The position numbers and the translations under genes were made by a program. This document shows, in pieces, positions 1-5,633 of a stretch of DNA of 5,961 nt; the first letter of the stretch is position 1, and every line of letters begins with the position of its first letter. The notes beneath the pieces are model-generated. The model was not told the DNA's origin and made no database searches. It worked only from the letters and a program-made list of their open reading frames with translations. The stretch covers positions 1 to 5,961 of the forward strand of contig JBPPNE010000109.1 of NCBI GenBank assembly GCA_051306415.1. The letters are read 5' to 3'. The DNA comes from CBDDRG01 sp051306415. Its GTDB lineage: Bacteria > Pseudomonadota > Gammaproteobacteria > Pseudomonadales > Porticoccaceae.

Positions 1-1339
1 TCTCGCCTACATCAACCATGTGGTGGAGCGTTTCGATCTGGCCCGCGACATTCAATTCAACACGCGGGTTGTGGCGGCCGTGTTTGATGCAGCCAGCAGC
101 CGCTGGCAGGTGACCACCGACAGCAACGATCGCTTCAGCGCCCGATTCTGCATCATGGCGACGGGCTGTCTGTCCGCCGCCAACAAGCCCGATATCAAAG
201 GCATGGGCTCCTTCAAGGGACCGATCTACCACACCGGGGAATGGCCTCATGAAGGTGTCGACTTCACCGGCAAGCGGGTTGGCATCATCGGCACTGGCTC
301 ATCGGCGATTCAGGCGATTCCGAAACTTGCCGAACAGGCTGTTCACTTGACGGTGTTTCAGCGCACGCCGACGTTTTCGGTGCCGGCGCGCAATGCACCC
401 CTCGATCCCGAATATGTGAAAAACGTGAAGCAGAATTACGCCGCCTTACGAACGGCCGGGAAGAAGCAATTCAATGCTTTTGACGTCCAGTCCAACGAAA
501 AAGCCGCGACCGAGATGTCGGCCGAGGAAATCCGCGCCGAACTTGAAAGACGCTGGGCGATGGGTGGTTTGAATTTCTATGGCGGCTTTGCCGATTTGCT
601 GGTCAATCAACACACCAACGATATGGTCGCTGATTTCGTCCGGGAGAAAATCGCCCAAAAGGTAACGGACCCGGCAACCGCGGCCCTGTTGACGCCCAAA
701 GTGGTCTTTGCCTGCAAGCGCCTGTGCGCCGACACCGATTATTTCGAAACCTACAACCGCGACAATGTCACCCTCGTGGATATCAGCACGACGCCCATTG
801 CGGCCATTACCCCCGAGGGCCTGACCGTTGCTGGCAAGACCTACGCGTTCAATGCCCTGGTTTTCGCCACCGGTTTCGATGCCATGACCGGCGCCCTCAA
901 CAAGATCGATATTCGCGGCACCGCCGGCAACACCCTGAAGGAAAAATGGTCAGCCGGACCACGCACCTATCTGGGCCTGTGTTCCGCCGGATTCCCCAAT
1001 CTGTTCACCATCAGCGGGCCGGGTAGCCCGTCGGTGTTCACCAACATGGTGACCTCCATCGAGCAGCACGTGGAATACATAGCCGACATCATTGCCTATA
1101 TGGGCAAGCACAAGCTGTCCACCATCGACGTGACAAAAGAAGCTGAAGACGCCTGGGTCGATCACGTCAATGAAGTGGCGGGAGGCACGCTGGTGAATTC
1201 ATGCAGCTCCTGGTATCTAGGCGCCAACATCCTCGGCAAGCAGCGCATCTTTATGCCCTACATTGGCGGTTTCCCACCCTATGTTGAAAAATGCAATGAC
1301 GTGGCGGCAAAGGGCTACGAGGGGTTTCAGCTGGCATGA
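1..1339 (+). CDS. Baeyer-Villiger-type flavin monooxygenase (class B flavoprotein monooxygenase), 5'-truncated by window edge
   Basis: This enzyme is predicted to be a cytoplasmic FAD- and NADPH-dependent monooxygenase that uses O2 to turn a ketone into an ester or lactone. The frame is open to the left edge (first full codon at base 2, reading LAYINHVVERFDL). The GTG at 20 is therefore internal and the true start lies outside. Numbering from that GTG, the Baeyer-Villiger fingerprint FxGxxxHxxxWP is at 65-76. It is followed by the second Rossmann motif GTGSSA at 91-96 for NADPH, QRTP near 114-117, the K233-R234 pair in the position of the family's KR motif whose Arg is catalytic, and ATGFD at 283-287. 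The first FAD-binding GxGxxG motif is missing because about 95-100 N-terminal residues lie outside, judged from the usual length of about 540. The substrate cannot be told; cyclic ketones, steroids or aryl ketones are possible. The stop overlaps the next gene's start. Family confidence is high, substrate unknown. Confidence 0.93.
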   Translation, partial: LAYINHVVERFDLARDIQFNTRVVAAVFDAASSRWQVTTDSNDRFSARFCIMATGCLSAANKPDIKGMGSFKGPIYHTGEWPHEGVDFTGKRVGIIGTGSSAIQAIPKLAEQAVHLTVFQRTPTFSVPARNAPLDPEYVKNVKQNYAALRTAGKKQFNAFDVQSNEKAATEMSAEEIRAELERRWAMGGLNFYGGFADLLVNQHTNDMVADFVREKIAQKVTDPATAALLTPKVVFACKRLCADTDYFETYNRDNVTLVDISTTPIAAITPEGLTVAGKTYAFNALVFATGFDAMTGALNKIDIRGTAGNTLKEKWSAGPRTYLGLCSAGFPNLFTISGPGSPSVFTNMVTSIEQHVEYIADIIAYMGKHKLSTIDVTKEAEDAWVDHVNEVAGGTLVNSCSSWYLGANILGKQRIFMPYIGGFPPYVEKCNDVAAKGYEGFQLA

Positions 1340-2067
1340 CGTCCACGGACACCCCCACTGTGGACGCTTTGGGTGATGAGCGCGCCCTGAGAGGTGGCGC
1401 TATTCTTAGCGATGAAACCATCGTCGCGGCTTGGCGCCAGAACGCACGGCCCTGGACCCAGGCTGTGCGCGATGGCCGCATCGAGAGCCGCCGCGCGGTA
1501 ACCGACCGCGCCATTGTCGCGGCGGTCACGGCCCGCAACCCACCCAGCGTGCTCGACATCGGCTGCGGCGAGGGCTGGCTCGCCCGCGCGCTCGCCGCGC
1601 CGGGGATCTCCGTAACCGGTGTGGATGTGGTGCCGGAACTTATCGAGGCAGCGCAACGGGCAGGCGGTGGCGACTTTCGCGTCGCCTCCTATGCCGATCT
1701 CGCCGCCGGCAAGATCCCGAACCGGTTTGACGTCGCTGTCGCTAATTTCTCACTGCTGGGCGGTGCGTCCGTCGACAAACTCTTCGCGGCCATACCGCAA
1801 TTGCTGAACGCCGGTGGCGCTTTTATCGTGCAGACACTGCACCCCGCCGTCGTTGCGCGCGGCGAACACCCCTACCGCGACGGCTGGCGGGAGGGCACCT
1901 GGGCCGGCATTGAAGGCGATTTCGGCGATCCCGCGCCCTGGTATTTCCGCACGCTGGAGTCCTGGACGCGGCTGTTTCGCGCCAATGGATTGCAGCTGCT
2001 GGAGATTCGCGAACCCGTTCACCCCGCCACGGGCAGCCCGGTTTCGGCGATATTTATCGGTGTTTGA
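1336..2067 (+). CDS. Class I SAM-dependent methyltransferase
   Basis: The product is a 243-residue soluble protein with a Rossmann-type methyltransferase fold. Motif I, VLDIGCGEG, is at residues 72-80. An acidic residue, D97 in GVDVVPEL, should bind the ribose of SAM. FDVAVANFSLL at 131-141 and a GGAFIVQTLHP strand at 160-170 follow the usual order. The N-terminal stretch around 25-60 (AAWRQNARPW, then an AVRDGRIESRR segment) resembles a recurring bacterial methyltransferase subgroup that I recall, whose substrate I do not know. The ATG at 1336 overlaps the TGA of the monooxygenase gene (ATGA), which suggests translational coupling. A GAGGGG at 1319-1324 is a possible but distant ribosome binding site (11 bases). 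The pairing could mean that it methylates a product of the monooxygenase, but this is inference. The coding sequence is very GC-rich (48 of 60 at 1561-1620) and fits the host. Confidence 0.9.
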   Translation: MTSTDTPTVDALGDERALRGGAILSDETIVAAWRQNARPWTQAVRDGRIESRRAVTDRAIVAAVTARNPPSVLDIGCGEGWLARALAAPGISVTGVDVVPELIEAAQRAGGGDFRVASYADLAAGKIPNRFDVAVANFSLLGGASVDKLFAAIPQLLNAGGAFIVQTLHPAVVARGEHPYRDGWREGTWAGIEGDFGDPAPWYFRTLESWTRLFRANGLQLLEIREPVHPATGSPVSAIFIGV

Positions 2068-2076
2068 TCGGCCGCG

Positions 2077-2105
2077 CACGATGGGTGGCTGAACCGCACA
2101 TCGTG
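2077..2105. terminator. Hairpin between convergent genes, possible bidirectional terminator
   Basis: CACGATG at 2077-2083 pairs perfectly with CATCGTG at 2099-2105. Inside it GGT (2084-2086) can pair with ACC (2093-2095) around a GGCTGA loop, with a 3-base bulge on the right arm. It sits 9 bases after the methyltransferase stop and about 35 bases from the stop of the convergent PHA-system gene, where a shared terminator would be expected. No T run follows on either strand, so it is not a classical intrinsic terminator. It could instead act as a transcript-end stabiliser. Confidence 0.35.
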
Positions 2106-2140
2106 GCGAAAGCCCGACATGCCGATGGAGTGAACAGCGC

Positions 2141-2416
2141 CTAGCCCAGATACTTGTCCAGCGACCCGCGAATCTCCGACTCGATAACGCCGCGCAGCGC
2201 CAACATCATCAGCCCGAGCTTTACGGTGACCCTGACTTCGCGTTCGCCACAGGTGATACGCGCGTCGATGCCACTGCGGTCGTAATGCGCACAGTTGCCC
2301 TGCCAGTGGCACTCGCCGCCAAAGCGCGCTTGCAGTTTGCCCATCAGTGCGTTCATTTTTTCGCGCAGCTCAGCGTCCGTGAGCTCGTGGGCATGCCTGA
2401 TCTCGATATCGGCCAT
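2141..2416 (-). CDS. Polyhydroxyalkanoic acid system family protein (PHA_gran_rgn type)
   Basis: The product is a small 91-residue protein without signal peptide or membrane segment. It fits the short 'putative polyhydroxyalkanoic acid system protein' family of PHA-producing proteobacteria, which starts MADIEIR and contains a helix with ELREKMNALMGKLQARFG. Next come a strand pattern with an RSGID segment, EREVRVTVKLG at about 58-68, and a C-terminal LRGVIESEIRGSLDKYLG helix. Family length is about 90, so the gene is complete. The biochemical role is not established; members are presumed to act at PHA granules or in their regulation. The ATG at 2416 is the family start; only a weak GGGGAA lies upstream of it. 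It stands alone here: no phaC, phaA or phaB is visible. It converges on the methyltransferase and is divided from the foreign-looking gene to its right by an ISL3 remnant. Confidence 0.85.
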   Translation of the reverse strand: MADIEIRHAHELTDAELREKMNALMGKLQARFGGECHWQGNCAHYDRSGIDARITCGEREVRVTVKLGLMMLALRGVIESEIRGSLDKYLG

Positions 2417-2491
2417 CGCGTTTTAATTCCCCGTGTTGGCTTGGTGGTCGTGTCGTGCGGATATTGTGAATGCGTTGTGGCGGCGACGATG

Positions 2492-2620
2492 CTAACCGGC
2501 AACCGCCCCGCCGGCAATGGCCACTTTCACTTCATCGTCTGCCAGCGAGACCTGTACTCCGGTCACCTGCCACGGCTTCTCGATGCCCAATATCTCGCTG
2601 TACAGCTGTGTATCTCTCAT
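2492..2620 (-). pseudogene. ISL3-family transposase, N-terminal fragment
   Basis: Reading the minus strand from the ATG at 2620 gives 42 residues that begin MRDTQLYSEILGIEKPWQV and continue TGVQVSLADDEVKVAIA before GGAVAG and a TAG at 2492-2494. The LYxxILGIExPW block followed by a hydrophobic xVxVxL strand is the characteristic beginning of ISL3 transposases. An intact one has roughly 400 residues, including a zinc-finger-like CPxCG region and a DDE domain, none of which is present. Similarity appears to stop at about residue 36, so the last residues are probably fused unrelated sequence. No ribosome binding site is evident. It is too short for the ORF cut-offs normally used and would be missed by automatic calling. 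The fragment cannot encode an active enzyme. Confidence 0.72.
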
Positions 2621-2662
2621 GGACGATCAGGCTAGGCTACCTATCATGATTGGGGAAGACCC
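2492..2662 (-). mobile_element. Remnant left end of an ISL3-family insertion sequence
   Basis: Upstream of the transposase fragment the minus strand reads GGGTCTTCCCCAATCATGAT from 2662 inwards. Ends of this family, as I recall them, begin GGGTCTTCCCC or GGCTCTTC, so 2662 is the likely outer tip. The distance from tip to start codon (about 42 bases) suits an ISL3 left end. No matching right-hand inverted repeat is present in the window, and no 8-base target duplication can be paired across the element, so the rest was deleted. The inner border is not sharply defined; it lies somewhere between about 2492 and 2512. Confidence 0.6.
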
Positions 2663-2696
2663 GTTTTTCATGAGCCCCTGTTTTTCATGAGCGCCT
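2663..2696. repeat. 17-base tandem duplication, two copies (16/17 identical)
   Basis: The unit GTTTTTCATGAGCCCCT at 2663-2679 is followed without gap by GTTTTTCATGAGCGCCT at 2680-2696; they differ at one base. The first copy starts immediately outside the presumed insertion-sequence tip at 2662. The second runs two bases into the stop codon of the minus-strand GNAT-like gene. Each copy carries the palindrome TCATGA, which also occurs at 2644-2649 inside the element's end. The cause may be replication slippage or a repair scar from the insertion or deletion event. Confidence 0.85.
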
Positions 2697-3816
2697 ATAG
2701 TTGCTTGATATAGCAGCGTCTTCTTTTGTGCTGCTGAGCATCGTAATGCTGCCACATCGCCTGCACTTGCTTATTAGTTTCCAGTTCGGGATTTGATTCA
2801 GCGTATTCAATCCCATTTTTGATGTAGGTCTTCGTGAGTTCATGCATGACGAGGGAATTGACTCCTTTTCCTTGCAAGTCTTTTCTCACAGCGATTAGAT
2901 ACATATCACCGAGTGTGTTTTTTTTCAACGCCATCAGGATGTGATAAAAACCGAAAGGGAACAAACTGCCTTTGGCCTTTTGCAAAGCGAGAGACAATGA
3001 CGGCATCGTAATGCCGAAAGCCACCAGATGTCCTTCTCTGTCCGTAATCAACGACACAAAATCAACTCGGATGAACGAAAAATACTGCTTGGTATAATAG
3101 GCAACTTGTCTTTCAGTCAAAGGTACCACGCCATACAAGTCCGCATACGCCGAATTAATAAGCTCGAACAACTCCTTCGCATAGTGCAAAACATCCTTGG
3201 ATTTTTTGGCTTCCACAACCTGCAAACCCAGTCGCTTTTTTACTATGAAAGCAATTTTTTCCAGCTTGGCGGGGACCTCGGCCGGCAACTTTATTTTATA
3301 TTCCAACCAGTCGGTATCTTTCTGATAGCCGGCCTTTTCAAGTAGCGAAGGGTAATAGGGATAATTGTAAATCGTGGCCAAAGTTCCCAACTGATCGAAG
3401 CCCTCAATCAACATTCCTTCATTGTCGAAGTCCGTAAATCCCAAGGGTCCATGAACGGCTTCCATTCCTCGTTCCGTTGCCCAGTTTTCGACCTGCGCCA
3501 GCAACGCATTCACCACTTCCTGGTCTTCTTCAAAATCTATCCACCCGAACCGCAAGTAATTGTTCCTCCACTTTTCAATGTATGCGCTATTCAAGATGCC
3601 AGCGATGCGCCCAACGATCTTGCCGTCTCTATAAGCAAGCCAGTATTTTGCTTCGCAATATTCAAAGGCGGGATTTTTATCCCTACGCAAAGTGGCTTCT
3701 TCATCAGATCGAAAGGGGGGCACAAACTGGGGATGGTTTTTATACAAGCGATACGGAAAATCGATAAATTCCTTTAATCCCCTTTTGTCGGTTACTTCCC
3801 TGACAATAATACTCAT
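2695..3816 (-). CDS. GNAT-like (acyl-CoA N-acyltransferase fold) protein, probably horizontally acquired
   Basis: The product is a soluble 373-residue protein with no signal peptide or membrane segment. The N-terminal half has GNAT-like strands (YWLAYRDGKIVGRIAGILN at about 58-76) and a conserved HGPLGFTDFDNEGMLIEGF block at 122-140. The C-terminal half carries the acetyl-CoA-binding pattern VRKDLQGKGV at 310-319. It ends in a basic HKRRRCYIKQL tail. It resembles proteins called 'N-acetyltransferase' (sometimes 'GTP cyclohydrolase', apparently wrongly) in Bacteroidetes and anaerobes; the substrate is unknown. The ATG at 3816 is preferred because AGGA at 3825-3828 lies 8 bases upstream and family members start there as I recall; a TTG at 3861 would add 15 unconvincing residues. 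Counted lines have 23, 29 and 30 G+C of 60, against 37-48 in neighbouring genes. With the ISL3 remnant at its 3' end, this suggests lateral transfer. No frameshift is seen, so it may be functional. Confidence 0.85.
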   Translation of the reverse strand: MSIIVREVTDKRGLKEFIDFPYRLYKNHPQFVPPFRSDEEATLRRDKNPAFEYCEAKYWLAYRDGKIVGRIAGILNSAYIEKWRNNYLRFGWIDFEEDQEVVNALLAQVENWATERGMEAVHGPLGFTDFDNEGMLIEGFDQLGTLATIYNYPYYPSLLEKAGYQKDTDWLEYKIKLPAEVPAKLEKIAFIVKKRLGLQVVEAKKSKDVLHYAKELFELINSAYADLYGVVPLTERQVAYYTKQYFSFIRVDFVSLITDREGHLVAFGITMPSLSLALQKAKGSLFPFGFYHILMALKKNTLGDMYLIAVRKDLQGKGVNSLVMHELTKTYIKNGIEYAESNPELETNKQVQAMWQHYDAQQHKRRRCYIKQL

Positions 3817-3824
3817 GATTTGAA

Positions 3825-3828
3825 TCCT
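3825..3828 (-). promoter_or_regulatory. Ribosome binding site that decides the start at 3816
   Basis: The minus strand reads GCAGGATTCAAATCATG here. AGGA stands 8 bases before the ATG, a good Shine-Dalgarno distance. The alternative TTG start at 3861 has no comparable site, so the shorter protein is chosen. Confidence 0.6.
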
Positions 3829-3861
3829 GCAGTCAACTACCGAGTGACGCCAATCAGGCAA

Positions 3862-4253
3862 CCCTATGCGGTCGATGGAATAGCCGTCGTTTAAGTGAAC
3901 GAAAAGTAAATCCGTGGAGCCGGCGCTTCCATCAATATTCGGGATTGCGCTGGCCTGCTTCCATTTAGAGTTTCTGCTTCAGAGTCGCTGACTGCATGTG
4001 CATTGGCCATATGTGCTGCTAACTATCAGTGGATGCCCCAAAGGCACCTTGTACTACACCTTGCGCGTACGCAAGAATTGACGGCGCGAGGCTACACAAG
4101 GGCGTCAGATCATGTCAAACGTGGTGATCCACGCTAAAACGCCCATCGATTCCATATCGGGTGGGGTGCCCAAGCTACTATGAAGTTCGCGCCTGCATCC
4201 ACCGTTGAATGACGGCATTCGCACCAGGCAGCCCTGTGTCACCAAGATGCGGA
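3862..4253. other. Gene-free stretch between divergent genes
   Basis: I find no recognisable gene, tRNA or insertion-sequence part in these roughly 390 bases on either strand. Short open frames exist (for example W-M-P-Q-R-H from about 4030 on the plus strand) but resemble nothing I know and have no ribosome binding site. Base composition is intermediate between the low-GC gene on the left and the GC-rich racemase gene on the right. The only clear structure is a small palindrome at 4060-4075. The stretch should contain the promoter of the leftward GNAT-like gene, but I see no convincing -35/-10 pair. It may be decayed sequence at the right border of a transferred segment. Confidence 0.5.
4060..4075. 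repeat. Short inverted repeat (CTTGCG-CGTA-CGCAAG)
   Basis: Two perfect 6-base arms surround a 4-base centre. No T run follows, so it is not a terminator. The size and symmetry would suit an operator for a dimeric repressor, but it lies about 245 bases from the leftward gene's start and nearly 300 from the rightward one, and only one copy is seen. This is a weak call. Confidence 0.25.
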
Positions 4254-4283
4254 TTCACCCAGCACCCCGGCAGGTGCAATAAT
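4254..4283 (+). promoter_or_regulatory. Candidate sigma70-type promoter for the racemase gene
   Basis: TTCACC at 4254-4259 matches the -35 consensus at four of six bases. AATAAT at 4278-4283 matches the -10 at five of six, with an 18-base spacer. Inside the spacer lies an inverted repeat, GCACC (4262-4266) and GGTGC (4273-4277) around a CCGGCA centre, which is well placed for a repressor or for an activator of the spacer-binding kind. The predicted start of transcription near 4290 would give a leader of about 65 bases. Confidence 0.3.
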
Positions 4284-4285
4284 GC

Positions 4286-4303
4286 CCGCCACCTCAGTGG
4301 CGG
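4286..4303 (+). repeat. Perfect 7-base-pair hairpin in the racemase leader
   Basis: CCGCCAC at 4286-4292 and GTGGCGG at 4297-4303 are perfect complements around a CTCA loop. The hairpin lies at or just after the predicted transcription start and 53 bases before the chosen start codon. It could stabilise the 5' end of the transcript or serve as an operator. No T run follows, so termination is unlikely. Confidence 0.4.
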
Positions 4304-4356
4304 TATCAACCCCACCCCTTCCTGTTCTGTTTAACCAGCGACGAGAATCCAGCACC

Positions 4357-5544
4357 ATGAGCAGTCCCCAGCAAGCCCAAGGCCCCCTGGCCGGCGTCAA
4401 AGTCATTGAATTCGGCGGCATCGGCCCCGGCCCCCTGTGCGCGATGCTGCTGGCCGATGCCGGCGCAACGGTGCTGCGGCTCGATCGACCGGAACCTTCC
4501 GGCCTCGGCGTGCCCCGCGGTCAGGATTACGACATCCAGCGCCGTGGCCGCAAATCCGTCGCCATCGATCTCAAGCACCCGGCGGCGAAATCCGCGGTGC
4601 TGAAGCTGGTCGCCAGCGCCGATGCGATTCTTGATCCGTTCCGCCCCGGCACGCTGGAAAAACTCGGCTTCGGACCCGATGTGCTGCTCGCCGCGAATCC
4701 ACGCCTGGTCTATACCCGCATCACCGGCTGGGGCCAGAATGGCCCCCTGTCCCACTCCGCCGGTCACGACATCAACTACCTGTCAATCACCGGCGTGCTG
4801 GCGGCCATCGGGCCGGCGGACAGCCGCCCCTGTCCGCCGCTGAATGTTGTTGCCGACATGGGCGCGGGCGCGATGTTTTCCGCCTTCGGCACCCTAGCCG
4901 CCATTCTTGGCGCCCGCACCACCGGTAAGGGTCAGGTGGTGGATTCCGCGATGTGTGAAGGTTCCGCCTATCTCGCCGCCGGCATGTTCGGGCTGTATGA
5001 AGAAGGCGCCTACGAACTCAAGCGCGAAGCCAACATGCTCGACGGTGGTGCGCCCTTCTATCGCACCTATGACACCGCCGACGGCGAATACATGGCCATC
5101 GGTGCCATTGAGCGCAAGTTCTTCGACATCGCGCTGGATAAACTCGGCATCGACGGCAGCGGCTGGAAAAACCACCGCGACAAGAGCCTGTGGCCGGCAA
5201 TGCGCGAGAAGATGATCCCCGCCTTCGCGTCAAAAACCCGCGCTGAGTGGGCGGCCATCTTCGAGGGCAGCGATGCCTGCGTGTCGCCGGTGCTGAACTT
5301 CGAGGAGGCGATGAACTACCATCACAATGTCGCCCGCAACAATTTTCCGCGCGTCAACAATGTCCGTCAGCCGGGGCCGGCGCCGCGGTTTATGGGTACG
5401 CCGGGCGCGATTCAGTTCCCGCCGCCCGCCTTCGGTGCTCATACCGACGAAGCGCTGGCCGACTGGGGCTTTTCGGCGCAGGATATCGCCGCGCTGAACG
5501 AACAAAAAGCCATCGGGACCGAGGGCTACGGCCAGAATATCTGA
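4357..5544 (+). CDS. Alpha-methylacyl-CoA racemase (CaiB/BaiF CoA-transferase family III)
   Basis: The 395-residue product is predicted to interconvert (R)- and (S)-2-methylacyl-CoA esters, letting methyl-branched acids such as sterol side chains or isoprenoids enter beta-oxidation in the cytoplasm. The protein opens with the family segment LAGVKVIEFGGIGPGPLCAM at 11-30. RRGRKSVAIDLK at 62-73 and DPFRPGTLEKLGFGP at 93-107 belong to the CoA-binding part. Catalytic residues are present: H137-D138 in GHDINYLSITG, D167 in NVVADMGAG and E252 in AIGAIERKFF. All four sit exactly 11 positions beyond the known His126, Asp127, Asp156 and Glu241 of the mycobacterial enzyme MCR. LDGGAPFY is at 228-235. 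The ATG at 4357 is preferred over one at 4282, whose 25 extra residues do not look like the family. Upstream GAGA (4343-4346) is a weak ribosome site. A CoA-transferase of the same family is the alternative, but the racemase triad argues against it. Confidence 0.93.
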   Translation: MSSPQQAQGPLAGVKVIEFGGIGPGPLCAMLLADAGATVLRLDRPEPSGLGVPRGQDYDIQRRGRKSVAIDLKHPAAKSAVLKLVASADAILDPFRPGTLEKLGFGPDVLLAANPRLVYTRITGWGQNGPLSHSAGHDINYLSITGVLAAIGPADSRPCPPLNVVADMGAGAMFSAFGTLAAILGARTTGKGQVVDSAMCEGSAYLAAGMFGLYEEGAYELKREANMLDGGAPFYRTYDTADGEYMAIGAIERKFFDIALDKLGIDGSGWKNHRDKSLWPAMREKMIPAFASKTRAEWAAIFEGSDACVSPVLNFEEAMNYHHNVARNNFPRVNNVRQPGPAPRFMGTPGAIQFPPPAFGAHTDEALADWGFSAQDIAALNEQKAIGTEGYGQNI

Positions 5545-5621
5545 TCCGTTCTGAGCGGCTCGACGAAGCAGCGGGTAACAGCGAGTCAGTAAATAACAAA
5601 GCGACAACCGATCACCACCAC

Positions 5622-5626
5622 GAGGA
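5622..5626 (+). promoter_or_regulatory. Ribosome binding site before the ORF at 5634
   Basis: GAGGA at 5622-5626 lies 7 bases before the ATG at 5634, the strongest Shine-Dalgarno match in the window. It supports the reality of the unrecognised ORF that follows. Confidence 0.65.
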
Positions 5627-5633
5627 CCAAACC

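Noticed and set aside
1327..2079. Antisense and alternate-frame open frames over the methyltransferase gene
   Set aside because: Their Arg-, Pro- and Gly-rich translations are typical of shadow frames in GC-rich DNA, whereas the 1336 frame carries a full methyltransferase motif set.
2285..2635. Plus-strand open frame of 116 codons across the PHA-system gene and the ISL3 remnant
   Set aside because: It overlaps two better supported minus-strand coding regions, and its translation resembles no protein family. It appears to be an antisense shadow.
3817..3861. 15-residue N-terminal extension of the GNAT-like protein from a TTG at 3861
   Set aside because: TTG is a rare start, no ribosome site precedes it, and the family as I recall it begins at the internal MSII sequence, which has AGGA 8 bases upstream.
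4060..4075. The CTTGCG/CGCAAG palindrome as an intrinsic terminator
   Set aside because: The stem has only 6 base pairs and no T run follows on either strand; no gene ends nearby.
4282..4356. 25-residue N-terminal extension of the racemase from an ATG at 4282
   Set aside because: The extra residues are not like the family, and the ATG overlaps the presumed -10 element and the leader hairpin. The start at 4357 gives the usual protein length.
4306..5258. Several long antisense open frames opposite the racemase gene, for example 4306-4767 and 4894-5175
   Set aside because: They are expected by chance opposite a very GC-rich gene; translations are low-complexity and lack family motifs.
5545..5633. 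Terminator or promoter between the racemase gene and the following ORF
   Set aside because: I found no stem of useful length and no convincing -35/-10 pair in these 89 bases.
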